IMG/VR virus record: IMGVR_UViG_3300039308_000029 | Coordinates: 1 to 41,324 of that record | Length of the DNA: 41,324 bases | From: a virus | Strand: one strand, 5' to 3' | Part shown: positions 15,284 to 22,869 of the stretch, one piece after another | How positions within the stretch are numbered: the stretch's first letter is position 1 | Layout of the letters: every line of letters begins with the position of its first letter | Notes under the pieces: generated by a model | The model's database searches: none | Told to the model about the DNA's origin: nothing | The model's input: the letters and a program-made list of their open reading frames with translations, nothing else | Translations under genes and position numbers: made by a program

Positions 15284-15579
15284 TATTTCCTCTTCCCGGT
15301 CGGCGCAGGCTTTGCTGCTGCGGCGTCTTCGGGCTGCGTTTCAGACGGGGCTTCTAGCTTCTGCTCAGCTTCCGGCAACGCGGTGCCGCCGCCTGCCGGT
15401 TCGCCAGTGCCGCTACCTTCTTCGCCGCCGCCGACCTTCTCGTCCGCCTCGACGATCTCCGCCAGCCCGACCTTCTCCAGGTCTTTCGCTGTTGCCGGCG
15501 AGACCATTGCCTCGTCGCCGCGCTTCAGGTTCAGCTTGCCATGGGCAAAGCCCGATTTCGCCTTGATCTTCACTTCCAT
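15283..15579 (-). CDS. Small phage protein after the capsid gene, 98 aa
   Basis: GGAG lies six bases before the ATG at 15579. Residues 1-45 (MEVKIKAKSGFAHGKLNLKRGDEAMVSPATAKDLEKVGLAEIVE) form a small beta domain seen in short proteins encoded after the capsid gene in related prophages. Residues 46-98 are disordered and rich in Gly, Glu, Pro and Ala. The fold resembles SH3-like or L24-like caps, but I cannot assign a function. It may be a decoration protein, a head-tail accessory or an assembly factor. A terminator separates it from the capsid gene. Confidence 0.7.
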   Translation of the reverse strand: MEVKIKAKSGFAHGKLNLKRGDEAMVSPATAKDLEKVGLAEIVEADEKVGGGEEGSGTGEPAGGGTALPEAEQKLEAPSETQPEDAAAAKPAPTGKRK

Positions 15580-15589
15580 GCTGTTCTCC

Positions 15590-15622
15590 AAAAAAAAGCC
15601 AGCCAGTGTTTAACCGGCTGGC
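15590..15622 (-). terminator. Intrinsic terminator directly after the major capsid gene
   Basis: On the minus strand GCCAGCC and GGCTGGC pair around an 11-base loop and are followed by TTTTTTTT. This is a strong terminator placed inside the morphogenesis operon, 23 bp after the capsid stop codon and before the next gene's ribosome-binding site. Confidence 0.85.
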
Positions 15623-15645
15623 TTCGGTTTCGTGATCGGCGGTAA

Positions 15646-16974
15646 TTACGCTGCCGGGGTCAGATCGCCCTTGACGAAGGCTTCCGGACGGTAGACCGCC
15701 AGCGCCAGACGCTCTTCGGCGAGGATGGTCACGAGGTTGTTGACGAAATCGTCCTCGTTTTCCGTTGCGATCGTCACGTTCGCCTGCTGGCGATCGAAGA
15801 CCTGCGCGCCGAGCTGGAACGCGCCGACCAGGAAGGTGTCGACGTCCATTGCCTGCGTCGGCACTACCGGGCGGCCCCACAGCATCGGCTGGGCGGTCTG
15901 CTGGGGGTTGGCGAAGATGTATCCGCCGGTCGAGTCCTTGGTGAGCTCGATTGCCGCCCAGTCGATCGGGTTCAGCGTGATGCCGGTCGACGGATATTCC
16001 GCCAGTTCAGCCTGCAGCAGCGCCAGGCGGAGCACGTCGATCCGGGTATTGCCGGTCAGGGCGATCGGTGCCGAGTAGGCGGTGGCCTGGGTATAGATGC
16101 CGTTCAGGTTGTTGCCGGCGCCGGAACCCTTGAGCAGCTGCGCTTCTTCAACCAGCGCCAGACCGTAGCGAAGCTTGACGTCGATGATCGACTGCAGCTG
16201 GGCGAAGTCGGACAGGATCTCGGTCGACGCCTTCATGAAGTGCGGGATCTTCACGACTGCCGCTTGCTTCAGATCGAAGGTGATGGACGACTGCGGCTTC
16301 TTAGTCGCTTCAGTGGTCGGCGCCGCGTTGTTCGTGAAGCCGGTCTCCTGCAGGAACTGGATCAGGTTCGAGCCGGTGGTGCCAGGAGAGATCAGGTCGC
16401 GGATGGTCAGGCGACGCTGCGGCAGCAGCTGCACGCCGGGGCGGCGATCCGGTGCAACACCATCGCCGGCGCTTGCCGCGGCGCTGGTGATGCTCTTGAT
16501 CGACACCGAGAAGCGGCGGTTCTTGCTGCCGGAGTCTACGAACTCCTTCAGGCCTTCGGCTTCGATGACCTGTTCGCCGAGACTCTTGGCGCGCTGGCCT
16601 TCGTCCCCGCCCTTGCGTGCGAACTTCTGCAGCGCATCCTGCAGTTGGACCTGCAGCTCGCCTTGCTTGACCAGCAGTTCGTCGACCTGCTGCTTCGTTT
16701 CCAGCGACAGCTTGCCGGCGTCGCCTGCTTCCTTCAGCGCCTTCTCGCCGGCCGATTTGACATCGTCGCCGATGCGCTTGAGCTCCCTGGCGATCGCCTC
16801 GGGATCCGTCAGCGTCACTTCGCCGGCGAAAGCCAGCATGCTGAGCCCAGCAAGTACGTCGGCATGCGGTGCGAGCAGCGCGCCCACATCCACGCCGGCC
16901 GCTTGGGCGCCGAGGGAGAACATTGCCAGTACGGCGAGGCCGACCAGCACGAAGGATTTACGTGTCAGTTTCAT
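15646..16974 (-). CDS. Major capsid protein, HK97 family, with signal-peptide-like N-terminus, 442 aa
   Basis: The C-terminal two thirds show the HK97 fold pattern: RRFSVSIKS, LTIRDLISPGTTGSNLIQFLQETGF, then IPHFMKASTEILSDFAQLQSIID, LRYGLALVEEAQLLKG, NPIDWAAIELTKDSTGGYIF, LWGRPVVPTQAM and FVNNLVTILAEERLALAVYRPEAFV. Residues 55-125 form a charged coiled-coil scaffold (delta) domain that the protease should remove. The first 26 residues, MKLTRKSFVLVGLAVLAMFS followed by LGAQAA, look like a Sec signal peptide with an AQA-A site. AAGGA stands at good spacing before this ATG, so the start is probably real. Capsid proteins are cytoplasmic, which makes this N-terminus odd. It would be lost with the delta domain on maturation. 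Confidence 0.92.
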   Translation of the reverse strand: MKLTRKSFVLVGLAVLAMFSLGAQAAGVDVGALLAPHADVLAGLSMLAFAGEVTLTDPEAIARELKRIGDDVKSAGEKALKEAGDAGKLSLETKQQVDELLVKQGELQVQLQDALQKFARKGGDEGQRAKSLGEQVIEAEGLKEFVDSGSKNRRFSVSIKSITSAAASAGDGVAPDRRPGVQLLPQRRLTIRDLISPGTTGSNLIQFLQETGFTNNAAPTTEATKKPQSSITFDLKQAAVVKIPHFMKASTEILSDFAQLQSIIDVKLRYGLALVEEAQLLKGSGAGNNLNGIYTQATAYSAPIALTGNTRIDVLRLALLQAELAEYPSTGITLNPIDWAAIELTKDSTGGYIFANPQQTAQPMLWGRPVVPTQAMDVDTFLVGAFQLGAQVFDRQQANVTIATENEDDFVNNLVTILAEERLALAVYRPEAFVKGDLTPAA

Positions 16975-16983
16975 GGTGAGTCC

Positions 16984-17670
16984 TTATTTCGAGTTGAGGT
17001 TGAAATTCCGCAGCGCGGAAAGTACGTCGCCTTTTTCGCCACCGGGCTCACCCCGGGAAAGCAGGTCTTTCAGACCGCGGCCGGCGATGGCCGTGGCCTG
17101 AGATTTCGAGAACCCTGACTCCCTCAGGAAGTCCTCAAATTCAGAGAGGGTCGGCAGCTTGCCGGCCTTGATGATCTGTTCCATCGACTTGACGCTGTCG
17201 ATCTGCGCCTGGTCGTTCGCTGGGAACGTGACGATGCTGATCTCGACCAGTTCAAGCTTCGTCAGGGTGCGGATGCGGTCCTTCTCGTTCCAGCTGTCCT
17301 CCAGGACGTAGTAACCGATGGACAGGCCCTTCACCACCCGGCGCTTCATCAGCGCGTAGGCCTCGGCTGCGCGCGGGATCTCATCCTTGAGCAGCCAACC
17401 GGCGACCTTGAGTCCGTGGGCATCCTCCTCGAGCTGGTCGAAGCCGCCGATCGGCTCGCCGGAGCGATGCTGCCAGAGTGCTGGCAGCGGATCGCCCGAG
17501 GACTTGATCGACTTCAGGCTGTCAGCGAACGCCCCGGGCGCCACGATCTCGCGGTAGCTGTCGACGTTGTCGAATACCGAGCCGTAGCCGGTGAAGGAGC
17601 CGTCGTCGTGCACAGCGTCCGCCTTGAAGGCGAACTGCTTGTGCTTCATCGCGATGTCTTTACGTTTCAT
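16984..17670 (-). CDS. Prohead protease, peptidase family S78 (HK97 gp4-like), 228 aa
   Basis: The herpesvirus-like serine protease fold is recognisable: FTGYGSVFDNVDSYREIVAPGAF, then WQHRSGEPIG with catalytic His68, KGLSIGY with nucleophile Ser117, and TKLELVEISIVTFPAN with the acidic third residue near 140. It removes the capsid delta domain and itself during head maturation. The start at 17670 overlaps the portal gene by 11 bp and is preceded by AAGGG. Met15 is an alternative. The C-terminal 70 residues (LSEFEDFLRESGFSKSQATAIA) are the usual self-cleaved tail. Confidence 0.92.
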   Translation of the reverse strand: MKRKDIAMKHKQFAFKADAVHDDGSFTGYGSVFDNVDSYREIVAPGAFADSLKSIKSSGDPLPALWQHRSGEPIGGFDQLEEDAHGLKVAGWLLKDEIPRAAEAYALMKRRVVKGLSIGYYVLEDSWNEKDRIRTLTKLELVEISIVTFPANDQAQIDSVKSMEQIIKAGKLPTLSEFEDFLRESGFSKSQATAIAGRGLKDLLSRGEPGGEKGDVLSALRNFNLNSK

Positions 17671-18961
17671 TGCTTGGGCCCTTCGGGTCATCCTGGGAAA
17701 GCCAGTGGAGCAGCGCAGCCTTTGCCGCGCCGGCGTCGGTGTGTTCGCCGAGCTTGTCGATCGGCAGCATGTTCGATTGGACGGTCAGGACCGCGCTGTT
17801 CCCGCCCTTGGGCGGCAGATTTTCGAGGCGGCGCACTTCGTCCCGAGTCATCAGGCCGTTCTGCACCATGATCGAGTAGAAGGCTGCGCGGGCGGCAGTG
17901 TCGGCGCGCAGCAGGCCCTCGATCGCGAACTCGGCAAAGTACTTCCGGCGCTCTACCGGCGTCAGAAGCGACTTGCGGATACCCTGCTCAATGCGTACGC
18001 ACCAGGTGCGCAGCGTCAGCATCAGGAAGCCGAGCATCTTCTGCTCGACGCCGGTACCCCAGTTGCTCTGCTTCTCGCCGTGGCCGATCAGCACCGGGTC
18101 GACGCGGAACCAACGGCACATCTCCTCGATATTGAACGCGCGGCTACCGAGCAGCTCGGCGTCCGCCGGCTTGAAGCTCAGCTGCTGGAAGCCGGCGCCC
18201 TTCTCCAGCACCATGACGCCGCCTTCCTTCGAAACCTTGTTGACGTGCTGCCGGATGTCCTCACGTTGTTTCGGCTGCAGCACCGAATCCATCGTCACGA
18301 GGCCGGGCGAGCGCATTGCGTCCTTGAACGTCTCGGCGCTGGCCTGGTCGGTCGCGATGGCGGTGCCGAACACGTTGGCGCCGTACTGCACGGGCGACAG
18401 ACCGATCATCCCGTTCGTGGTGAAGGCCGGGATATGCATCATGTCGCCTTCCGGGATCTCCCTCGCCTTCCCGTCCAGACCCCGGTACCGGTATTCGATG
18501 CTCCCGTCGGTCCGCCGCCGAACGCTCACGCTGTCGGGCATCAGGAAGTCGAGCGCGATGATCCGGTTTCCGACCCGGACGATCTCGCAGAAGGCGTTAC
18601 CCCAGAGGAGCATGGAACAGATCACCGCCTCCCAGAACACCACGGCCGTCATATCGGCGTTCGGCTGGTTGTGCAGGATCTCGTACAGTGGATGGTCGAC
18701 GGCCACCTTGCGCGCGCCGTCGGGCGAACGCTCGTAGAAGTTGATCGGCAAAGTCGACAGCGTCTCGGCGATCAGGCGCACGCACGCCCAAACAGTACTG
18801 AGCTGCAGCGCCGCGTCGACGGTCACAGTTTTGCCCGACCAGGATTTCGAGCCCAGCCACGAGGACCAGAACGCGCCATTGGTCAGCTCGATCGGCACCC
18901 CCAGCCACTTCAGGACGCTGGACTTGAGCCGTCCCGGGCTTTTTTGTTTGGTTTCGCTCAT
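17660..18961 (-). CDS. Portal protein, HK97 family, 433 aa
   Basis: It forms the dodecameric DNA channel at one capsid vertex. The family pattern is plain: VDAALQLSTVWACVRLIAETLSTLP near residues 48-75, HPLYEILHNQPNADMTAVVFWEAV, LLWGNAFCEIVR, then HIPAFTTNGMIGLSPVQYG and VMVLEKGAGFQQLSF, DAELLGSRAFNIEEMCRWFRVDP and WGTGVEQKMLGF. The length is normal. ATGA joins it to the terminase gene upstream. The C-terminus (DKLGEHTDAGAAKAALLHW) is variable. Confidence 0.95.
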   Translation of the reverse strand: MSETKQKSPGRLKSSVLKWLGVPIELTNGAFWSSWLGSKSWSGKTVTVDAALQLSTVWACVRLIAETLSTLPINFYERSPDGARKVAVDHPLYEILHNQPNADMTAVVFWEAVICSMLLWGNAFCEIVRVGNRIIALDFLMPDSVSVRRRTDGSIEYRYRGLDGKAREIPEGDMMHIPAFTTNGMIGLSPVQYGANVFGTAIATDQASAETFKDAMRSPGLVTMDSVLQPKQREDIRQHVNKVSKEGGVMVLEKGAGFQQLSFKPADAELLGSRAFNIEEMCRWFRVDPVLIGHGEKQSNWGTGVEQKMLGFLMLTLRTWCVRIEQGIRKSLLTPVERRKYFAEFAIEGLLRADTAARAAFYSIMVQNGLMTRDEVRRLENLPPKGGNSAVLTVQSNMLPIDKLGEHTDAGAAKAALLHWLSQDDPKGPSNET

Positions 18962-20631
18962 GCGATGATCGGATTCGAGAGAAAGTCGTCCAGGGAGCCC
19001 GCAGCTGCGGGGTTCAGTGCCATCAGGGATACGGCGTTGAATGTGGCCATCAGCGGGTCAATCTTCCCGGTGCCGCTGGCCTGCTTCGTGATCAGGATGG
19101 AGTTCGCACGCGGCTCTACCTTGGCATTACCCACGCACCAGTTCATCAGCGGCTGTCCACCATGCACAAGGACGCCTTCCGCGAGCTTCCGCTCGGTGGT
19201 CTTGATCGCGCCGCCTAGCTTCCACCCCTGCGAAATGCCCAGGAACTTGTCCTGCGGGATTTGCCGCTCGACCATGGCGTCCAGAATGCTTCCGATACCC
19301 GCCGGGTCCATGCCGATCTTGTCCAGCATCCCAGTCGCCTCGAGCCGCGCCACGATGTCCGCCACCTGCTCGACGTCGTCGCCGATCTTCTCGACGATGG
19401 TCAAGTCGCCATCCTTTTCGAAGTCCAGGAGCCGCTGAGCCTCACTTTTCCGGCGTTCCAGCACCATCTTGTGCGCCCAGGCGTGATTCCAGAGCAGCCA
19501 CTCCCGGGTTTCCCGGTCGCGTCCGACCGCTGCAAAGCCGAGCAAGTCGTCCAGACCGCCGCCGTCGATGCCTACGTCGATGACTTCGCTACGTTCAATC
19601 AGGTAGTCCAGCGTCACCAGCTTGCGGGCCTGCTGCTCCCAGAACAGCGCGCCAGCCCAGGCATCCGACCGGAGCGCGAGTCCGATCTCGACATTCAGGT
19701 GCTGCGAGGCCCAGGCGCGAAGCTCTTCCTCGCTGGTCGCCTCGGCCGTATGCATCTCCTCGACGAGGCGGTCGATAGTGATCGAGCGGCCAGCGTTCGG
19801 CGTCACCATGTGCCAGTGCGCCGGGTTCTTCCACTCGCCCTGCTTCTTCTGGATCTCCTCCGGAAGCTCGTACAAGACCGGCAGCATCGCGCCTTGCTGC
19901 CTGCCGTCCCGGATTGCCCGGGCCTTCATCAGCTCGGCCCGGAACACGCCTGCGGGCGCTTCCTCGCTCTGCGTGGTGATGAAAGCCATGAAGGCTTCCG
20001 GGTACGGCAGCATGCCGCCGCGCAGCTGCCGGATGGCGCTGGCCGCCTTGCTCATCTTGGCCACGACGTGCAGCTCATCGATGAGCGCGGCGACCGGTTT
20101 CTGTCCGGTCAGCGCCGCAGGGTCGAACGACATGATCTGCAGCTCGGCCTTCGTCTCCCGGTGGACGATGGTCTTCAGGTGCTCGCGGATGTGCAGTTTC
20201 TTCTCGAGCACCGGGTCGAGCCGGATCGCGCCTGCCGCGGCGTCGAATGCCAGCTGCGCGACGTCCTGCACGGGCGCCGTCATGATCAGCGAAGCATTCG
20301 GGCGCGCATTCAGCAGCAGCGCAGTCAGCATCAGCAGCGCGCCGTTCGTGGTCTTGCTGTTCTTCTTCGGCACCAGGAGGAACAATTCCCGGATGGCGCG
20401 GGCCCGGTTGACCGGATCAATGGAGCCAAACAGCGCACGGACCACGTCGCGGAACCAGTCGCCCCCGGCTTCGGCCAGCGTCGGCGTGCCGGGCACGTCC
20501 GCCAGGCGCAGCTTGTTGAAGATCGCTACCGCGCGATCGCCGCGCACGCGATCAATCGGCAGGTCAGGCACCAGCGAGCGGCCGGTGCGCAACCGCTCAG
20601 CCCAGTCAGGGCAGCTGAGGTCCCAGCTCAT
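18958..20631 (-). CDS. terL: Terminase large subunit, 557 aa
   Basis: This is the packaging motor and cos/pac nuclease. The Walker A-like motif LLVPKKNSKTT is at residues 85-95 and the Walker B motif VAALIDE at 180-186, with the catalytic Glu186. The C-terminal RNase H-like nuclease has acidic residues in VIDVGIDGGGLDDLLGF and DKIGMDPAGI. The layout is that of the HK97-type terminases (COG4626 group). The start ATG 20631 overlaps the small-subunit stop (ATGA). Confidence 0.95.
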   Translation of the reverse strand: MSWDLSCPDWAERLRTGRSLVPDLPIDRVRGDRAVAIFNKLRLADVPGTPTLAEAGGDWFRDVVRALFGSIDPVNRARAIRELFLLVPKKNSKTTNGALLMLTALLLNARPNASLIMTAPVQDVAQLAFDAAAGAIRLDPVLEKKLHIREHLKTIVHRETKAELQIMSFDPAALTGQKPVAALIDELHVVAKMSKAASAIRQLRGGMLPYPEAFMAFITTQSEEAPAGVFRAELMKARAIRDGRQQGAMLPVLYELPEEIQKKQGEWKNPAHWHMVTPNAGRSITIDRLVEEMHTAEATSEEELRAWASQHLNVEIGLALRSDAWAGALFWEQQARKLVTLDYLIERSEVIDVGIDGGGLDDLLGFAAVGRDRETREWLLWNHAWAHKMVLERRKSEAQRLLDFEKDGDLTIVEKIGDDVEQVADIVARLEATGMLDKIGMDPAGIGSILDAMVERQIPQDKFLGISQGWKLGGAIKTTERKLAEGVLVHGGQPLMNWCVGNAKVEPRANSILITKQASGTGKIDPLMATFNAVSLMALNPAAAGSLDDFLSNPIIA

Positions 20632-21017
20632 TGCATCCGCGCGCCGGGGCGCAGCAGGTCTTCCCACTCACTACCGACCTGGGCGGTCTGGGCATCGGCC
20701 TGCGCCTGCTCCTTCTTCCCGATCTTGGTCGGGGTGGCAGGCTTCTCCGGCGCCGGTGCGGTGATCGTAGGCGTCATCTGGATGTACGCCTTCTGAGCCG
20801 TGACGTTCCCGCCCTTGGCAGCCTTGAACATCGATTCCAGCACTTCCAGCCGCCGGGCGCACGCACCGGTCGAGAGCTCAGCGTCGAAGTGCTTGTTCAG
20901 GGTATTGCGCGAGATCCCGAGACCGAGGGCGATCTCCTCGTGCGACATGCCCGCACCAGCCGCCACGGCGACCTTGCGACGCATCGCAGCGGTCGGTTTG
21001 AACGGGGGACGTGCCAT
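20628..21017 (-). CDS. Terminase small subunit, 129 aa
   Basis: The N-terminal 50 residues hold a helix-turn-helix (MSHEEIALGLGISRNTLNKHF) that should recognise the packaging site. A helix (ARRLEVLESMFKAAKGGNVTAQKAYIQMT) follows for oligomerisation, and then a Pro/Ala/Lys linker and a C-terminal acidic helix (SEWEDLLRPG) that probably binds the large subunit. Gene order confirms the call. The upstream 238 bp are free of late genes and are the likely site of packaging initiation. Confidence 0.88.
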   Translation of the reverse strand: MARPPFKPTAAMRRKVAVAAGAGMSHEEIALGLGISRNTLNKHFDAELSTGACARRLEVLESMFKAAKGGNVTAQKAYIQMTPTITAPAPEKPATPTKIGKKEQAQADAQTAQVGSEWEDLLRPGARMQ

Positions 21018-21255
21018 TTTTCTGAAATTTGCTCAAAAACTCGTTATCTGCCGGATTTCGGCGGCGGAAAAAAACCTCTGAATGGGGTACCAGGTGGTCT
21101 AGAGGGATCGACTCCCCAGACTTTCACACCCCCTACCCCTGTCAGCAATCGCCGGTGTATGAACGATCGCTGAAGAAGGGCAAGTCTCTTGTGAGGCGTC
21201 AAACAGACGGCGTTACAAGTTCTTACACTGGCAGGACAACCAACAAGGAGGCAGC
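21018..21255 (-). other. Gene-free gap upstream of terminase; likely packaging (cos) region
   Basis: No late gene fits here. HK97-like phages with an HNH gene next to the terminase genes usually carry cos between the two, which makes this stretch the best candidate. I cannot define the cut site: a pyrimidine-rich run around 21113-21142 and several short repeats are visible but no convincing dyad. The distal part (21188-21216) could hold a weak plus-strand promoter (TTGTGA, 18 bp, TTACAA) for the next small gene. Confidence 0.35.
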
Positions 21256-21426
21256 ATGGACGGCATTCGACAAGGACTCGCCAATGTGTTCTGGACAGTC
21301 GTATGTGTGCTGTTCGTTCACGTGTTGATATATGGCAGCGCCGTACTTGGCCTGGTAGTAGAGCGGCTAGGCTTCAAATTCCTCCACGCGCTCCCTGCGG
21401 CGCCCGCACAGGCTTCCGAACTTTAG
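21256..21426 (+). CDS. Small membrane protein, 56 aa, opposite to the late genes
   Basis: AAGGAGG lies four bases before the ATG, a near-perfect ribosome-binding site. The product has one long hydrophobic segment (about residues 10-36, NVFWTVVCVLFVHVLIYGSAVLG) and a short tail with Pro/Ala. Its TAG stop abuts the stop of the minus-strand HNH gene (TAGCTA at 21424-21429), so the genes converge without a gap. I do not recognise it. Small plus-strand membrane proteins amid minus-strand late genes suggest a lysogenically expressed moron, possibly for superinfection exclusion. Coupling to packaging or lysis is less likely because of the orientation. Confidence 0.6.
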   Translation: MDGIRQGLANVFWTVVCVLFVHVLIYGSAVLGLVVERLGFKFLHALPAAPAQASEL

Positions 21427-21762
21427 CTACTGCTGACTCGCTTCCTCGCGCTGCTTGCGTCCGCTATGGCAAGGGGCACACAAGCTTTGCCAATTCGTCT
21501 GATCCCAGAAGAGTTCCTCGTTACCGCGGTGCGCAGCGATGTGGTCGACGACAGTGGCGGCAGTCACACGGCCATCGCACTCGCAGTACACACACAGCGG
21601 GTTGGATGCAAGGAAGCGGTCTCGCGCCTTCTGCCACCGGTAGTCGTAGCCACGGGCGGAGCTGCTCTGCTTCTCAGATCGCCAGGAGACGGACTCGAAC
21701 ACGCGTACGCGCCCGGTCGGTGCAGTAGCCAGCCGAGGCTTCAGGGTTTGCAGTCTTGTCAT
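21427..21762 (-). CDS. HNH endonuclease, 111 aa
   Basis: The N-terminus MTRLQTLKPRLAT is the usual opening of phage HNH proteins found beside terminase. The core has LCVYC (first zinc pair), VVDHIAAHRGNEELFWDQTNWQSLC with the metal-binding DH and the conserved Asn, and CAPCHSGRK (second zinc pair). In HK97-like phages such proteins act with terminase in cutting cos during packaging. The ATG at 21762 lacks a strong ribosome-binding site. Confidence 0.9.
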   Translation of the reverse strand: MTRLQTLKPRLATAPTGRVRVFESVSWRSEKQSSSARGYDYRWQKARDRFLASNPLCVYCECDGRVTAATVVDHIAAHRGNEELFWDQTNWQSLCAPCHSGRKQREEASQQ

Positions 21763-22018
21763 GGGTATCGAGATAGGTTGCTGCAGCCCACGTCTTTCAG
21801 CACGCCGCTCGCGCGACGGGAGCGCCTCCGTCCTTTGCTACGTCTGCAGCTGCTGGCGTTATTCATCCCGCCACTGGCCAGCGCTGGCGGGCCCGCACAA
21901 CGTTCAGTGCACGACACCGGCAGCGAAGTGCAGCGCGCGCATCGCGGATGCCTCGCGGCGCCTGGAAGCAGAAAGCCAGCGTAGGATGAGATTGAAGAGA
22001 CTCTTTGCTAAATAAACT

Positions 22019-22061
22019 TTGTCCATCCCGGGATTACCCAGTTATACGGCGCATACTGGGT
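22019..22061 (+). promoter_or_regulatory. Promoter with overlapping dyad for the 59-aa membrane protein gene
   Basis: TTGTCC (22019-22024) and TTATAC (22042-22047) are separated by 17 bp, a good sigma-70 promoter. The arms ACCCAGT (22036-22042) and ACTGGGT (22055-22061) form a perfect seven-base inverted repeat that touches the -10 element and the start region, so a repressor may act here. The gene's own AAGGAG follows at 22071. Confidence 0.6.
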
Positions 22062-22082
22062 CATTACCATAAGGAGACGGAC

Positions 22083-22262
22083 ATGAAATCCACCATCGCA
22101 GTAAAAGCCGCACCGACGTGGGCAACAATGGATTCAGTTGCACGAGCAATCTTCGTGGCAAAGGTTGGCATCATGGTCTGCACCTTCGGCTTTGTCTTCG
22201 GGGGCGTTCTGGTGGAGGGCATGGTGTATCCCGAGCTTCCAGGCGGTGACAAAGGGCGATAG
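22083..22262 (+). CDS. Small membrane protein, 59 aa, self-contained moron
   Basis: AAGGAG stands six bases before the ATG. Residues 1-20 are polar, residues 22-47 hydrophobic (AIFVAKVGIMVCTFGFVFGG), and the tail is EGMVYPELPGGDKGR. The gene has its own promoter with a dyad and its own hairpin terminator downstream, the textbook structure of a moron. The function is unknown. By size and topology it could be a superinfection-exclusion or envelope-modifying protein. It is not similar to the other small membrane protein at 21256 beyond topology. Confidence 0.65.
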   Translation: MKSTIAVKAAPTWATMDSVARAIFVAKVGIMVCTFGFVFGGVLVEGMVYPELPGGDKGR

Positions 22263-22293
22263 CACAAACGTTTGCGAACTCGAAATAGCAAAA

Positions 22294-22314
22294 GGCCCGC
22301 TGATTAGGCGGGCC
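22294..22314 (+). terminator. Hairpin terminator after the 59-aa gene
   Basis: GGCCCGC and GCGGGCC pair around a seven-base loop. The plus-strand tail is CTTCT, so termination there is imperfect. On the minus strand the hairpin is followed by TTTTG and may also stop transcripts coming from the right. Confidence 0.6.
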
Positions 22315-22349
22315 CTTCTGACACTGATTCGCAGTATGGCAACATAATA

Positions 22350-22592
22350 GTGCCTGAAGGACATTTACGCAAGGCGCTTTGTAAGGAATCTCGTAACGCT
22401 GCGAGGCGTACCATACGCAGCTCATCCTCTGCCGTAGTTCCGCACTACTCGGGCCGCCCGCAGCGGGACGTCGACATCTGCCGCACGCGCCTACGCAGTC
22501 GCGAGGAACTACTCATCAAACTCATCCGTCTAGCGAGGAACGCGCAGCGGTCTAAGGACTCGAACGAGGCACCTGTATTTGAATCGAGGTAG
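22350..22592 (+). CDS. Doubtful reading frame, 80 aa
   Basis: The frame opens with GTG at 22350 and has no ribosome-binding site. The C-terminal part (LRSREELLIKLIRLARNAQRSKDSNE) could form a charged helix, which is why I list it. The N-terminal half is rich in Arg and Ser and looks like noncoding GC-rich DNA. It lies in a 280-bp gap that otherwise shows nothing recognisable. It may be the remnant of a gene. Confidence 0.15.
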   Translation: MPEGHLRKALCKESRNAARRTIRSSSSAVVPHYSGRPQRDVDICRTRLRSREELLIKLIRLARNAQRSKDSNEAPVFESR

Positions 22593-22596
22593 TAGG

Positions 22597-22869
22597 ATGG
22601 GCTTTATTAACGAAACCCAGGCTCGCCAACATATGTCTCGTGCTTAGGCTGTCCGACAAGCCATCAACGATCACATTAGCGTGACTTCAGGCTACGTGGA
22701 TGATGCGGATGTGCGCCGATACTTTGTCCTCATCGAGGATCACGACCTGCCGGCGCCATACCTATACGTCGAGCAAACATTGCTGCTCAGTGAAGTGATG
22801 ATACCTTCGTTACCTCGGACCACACGAGAGACAGACCTGGATGACGACGATTTGCGTAGTCGGGCTTAG
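22597..22869 (+). pseudogene. Small gene interrupted by an in-frame amber codon
   Basis: An ATG at 22597 preceded by GAGG opens a frame of 90 codons that is continuous except for TAG at 22645-22647 (codon 17). The first part reads MGFINETQARQHMSRA and the part after the stop continues AVRQAINDHISVTSGYVDDADVRRYFVLIEDHD to an acidic C-terminus. An alternative start is GTG at 22681, which would give a 62-residue product but has no ribosome-binding site. The family is unknown. The stop overlaps the end of the receiver gene on the other strand. It could be a recent pseudogene, an amber readthrough gene or a sequencing error. Confidence 0.45.

Noticed and set aside
17591-20796. Long plus-strand frames of 615 and 511 codons
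   Set aside because: They run antisense through portal and terminase and show low-complexity Arg/His/Gln-rich sequence. The minus-strand genes are certain.
21761-22015. An 84-codon plus-strand frame starting within the HNH start codon, and a second frame with a hydrophobic segment
   Set aside because: The start overlaps the HNH ATG on the other strand, no ribosome-binding site is present, and the second frame has no lipobox. I considered a degenerate Rz/Rz1 pair but cannot support it.
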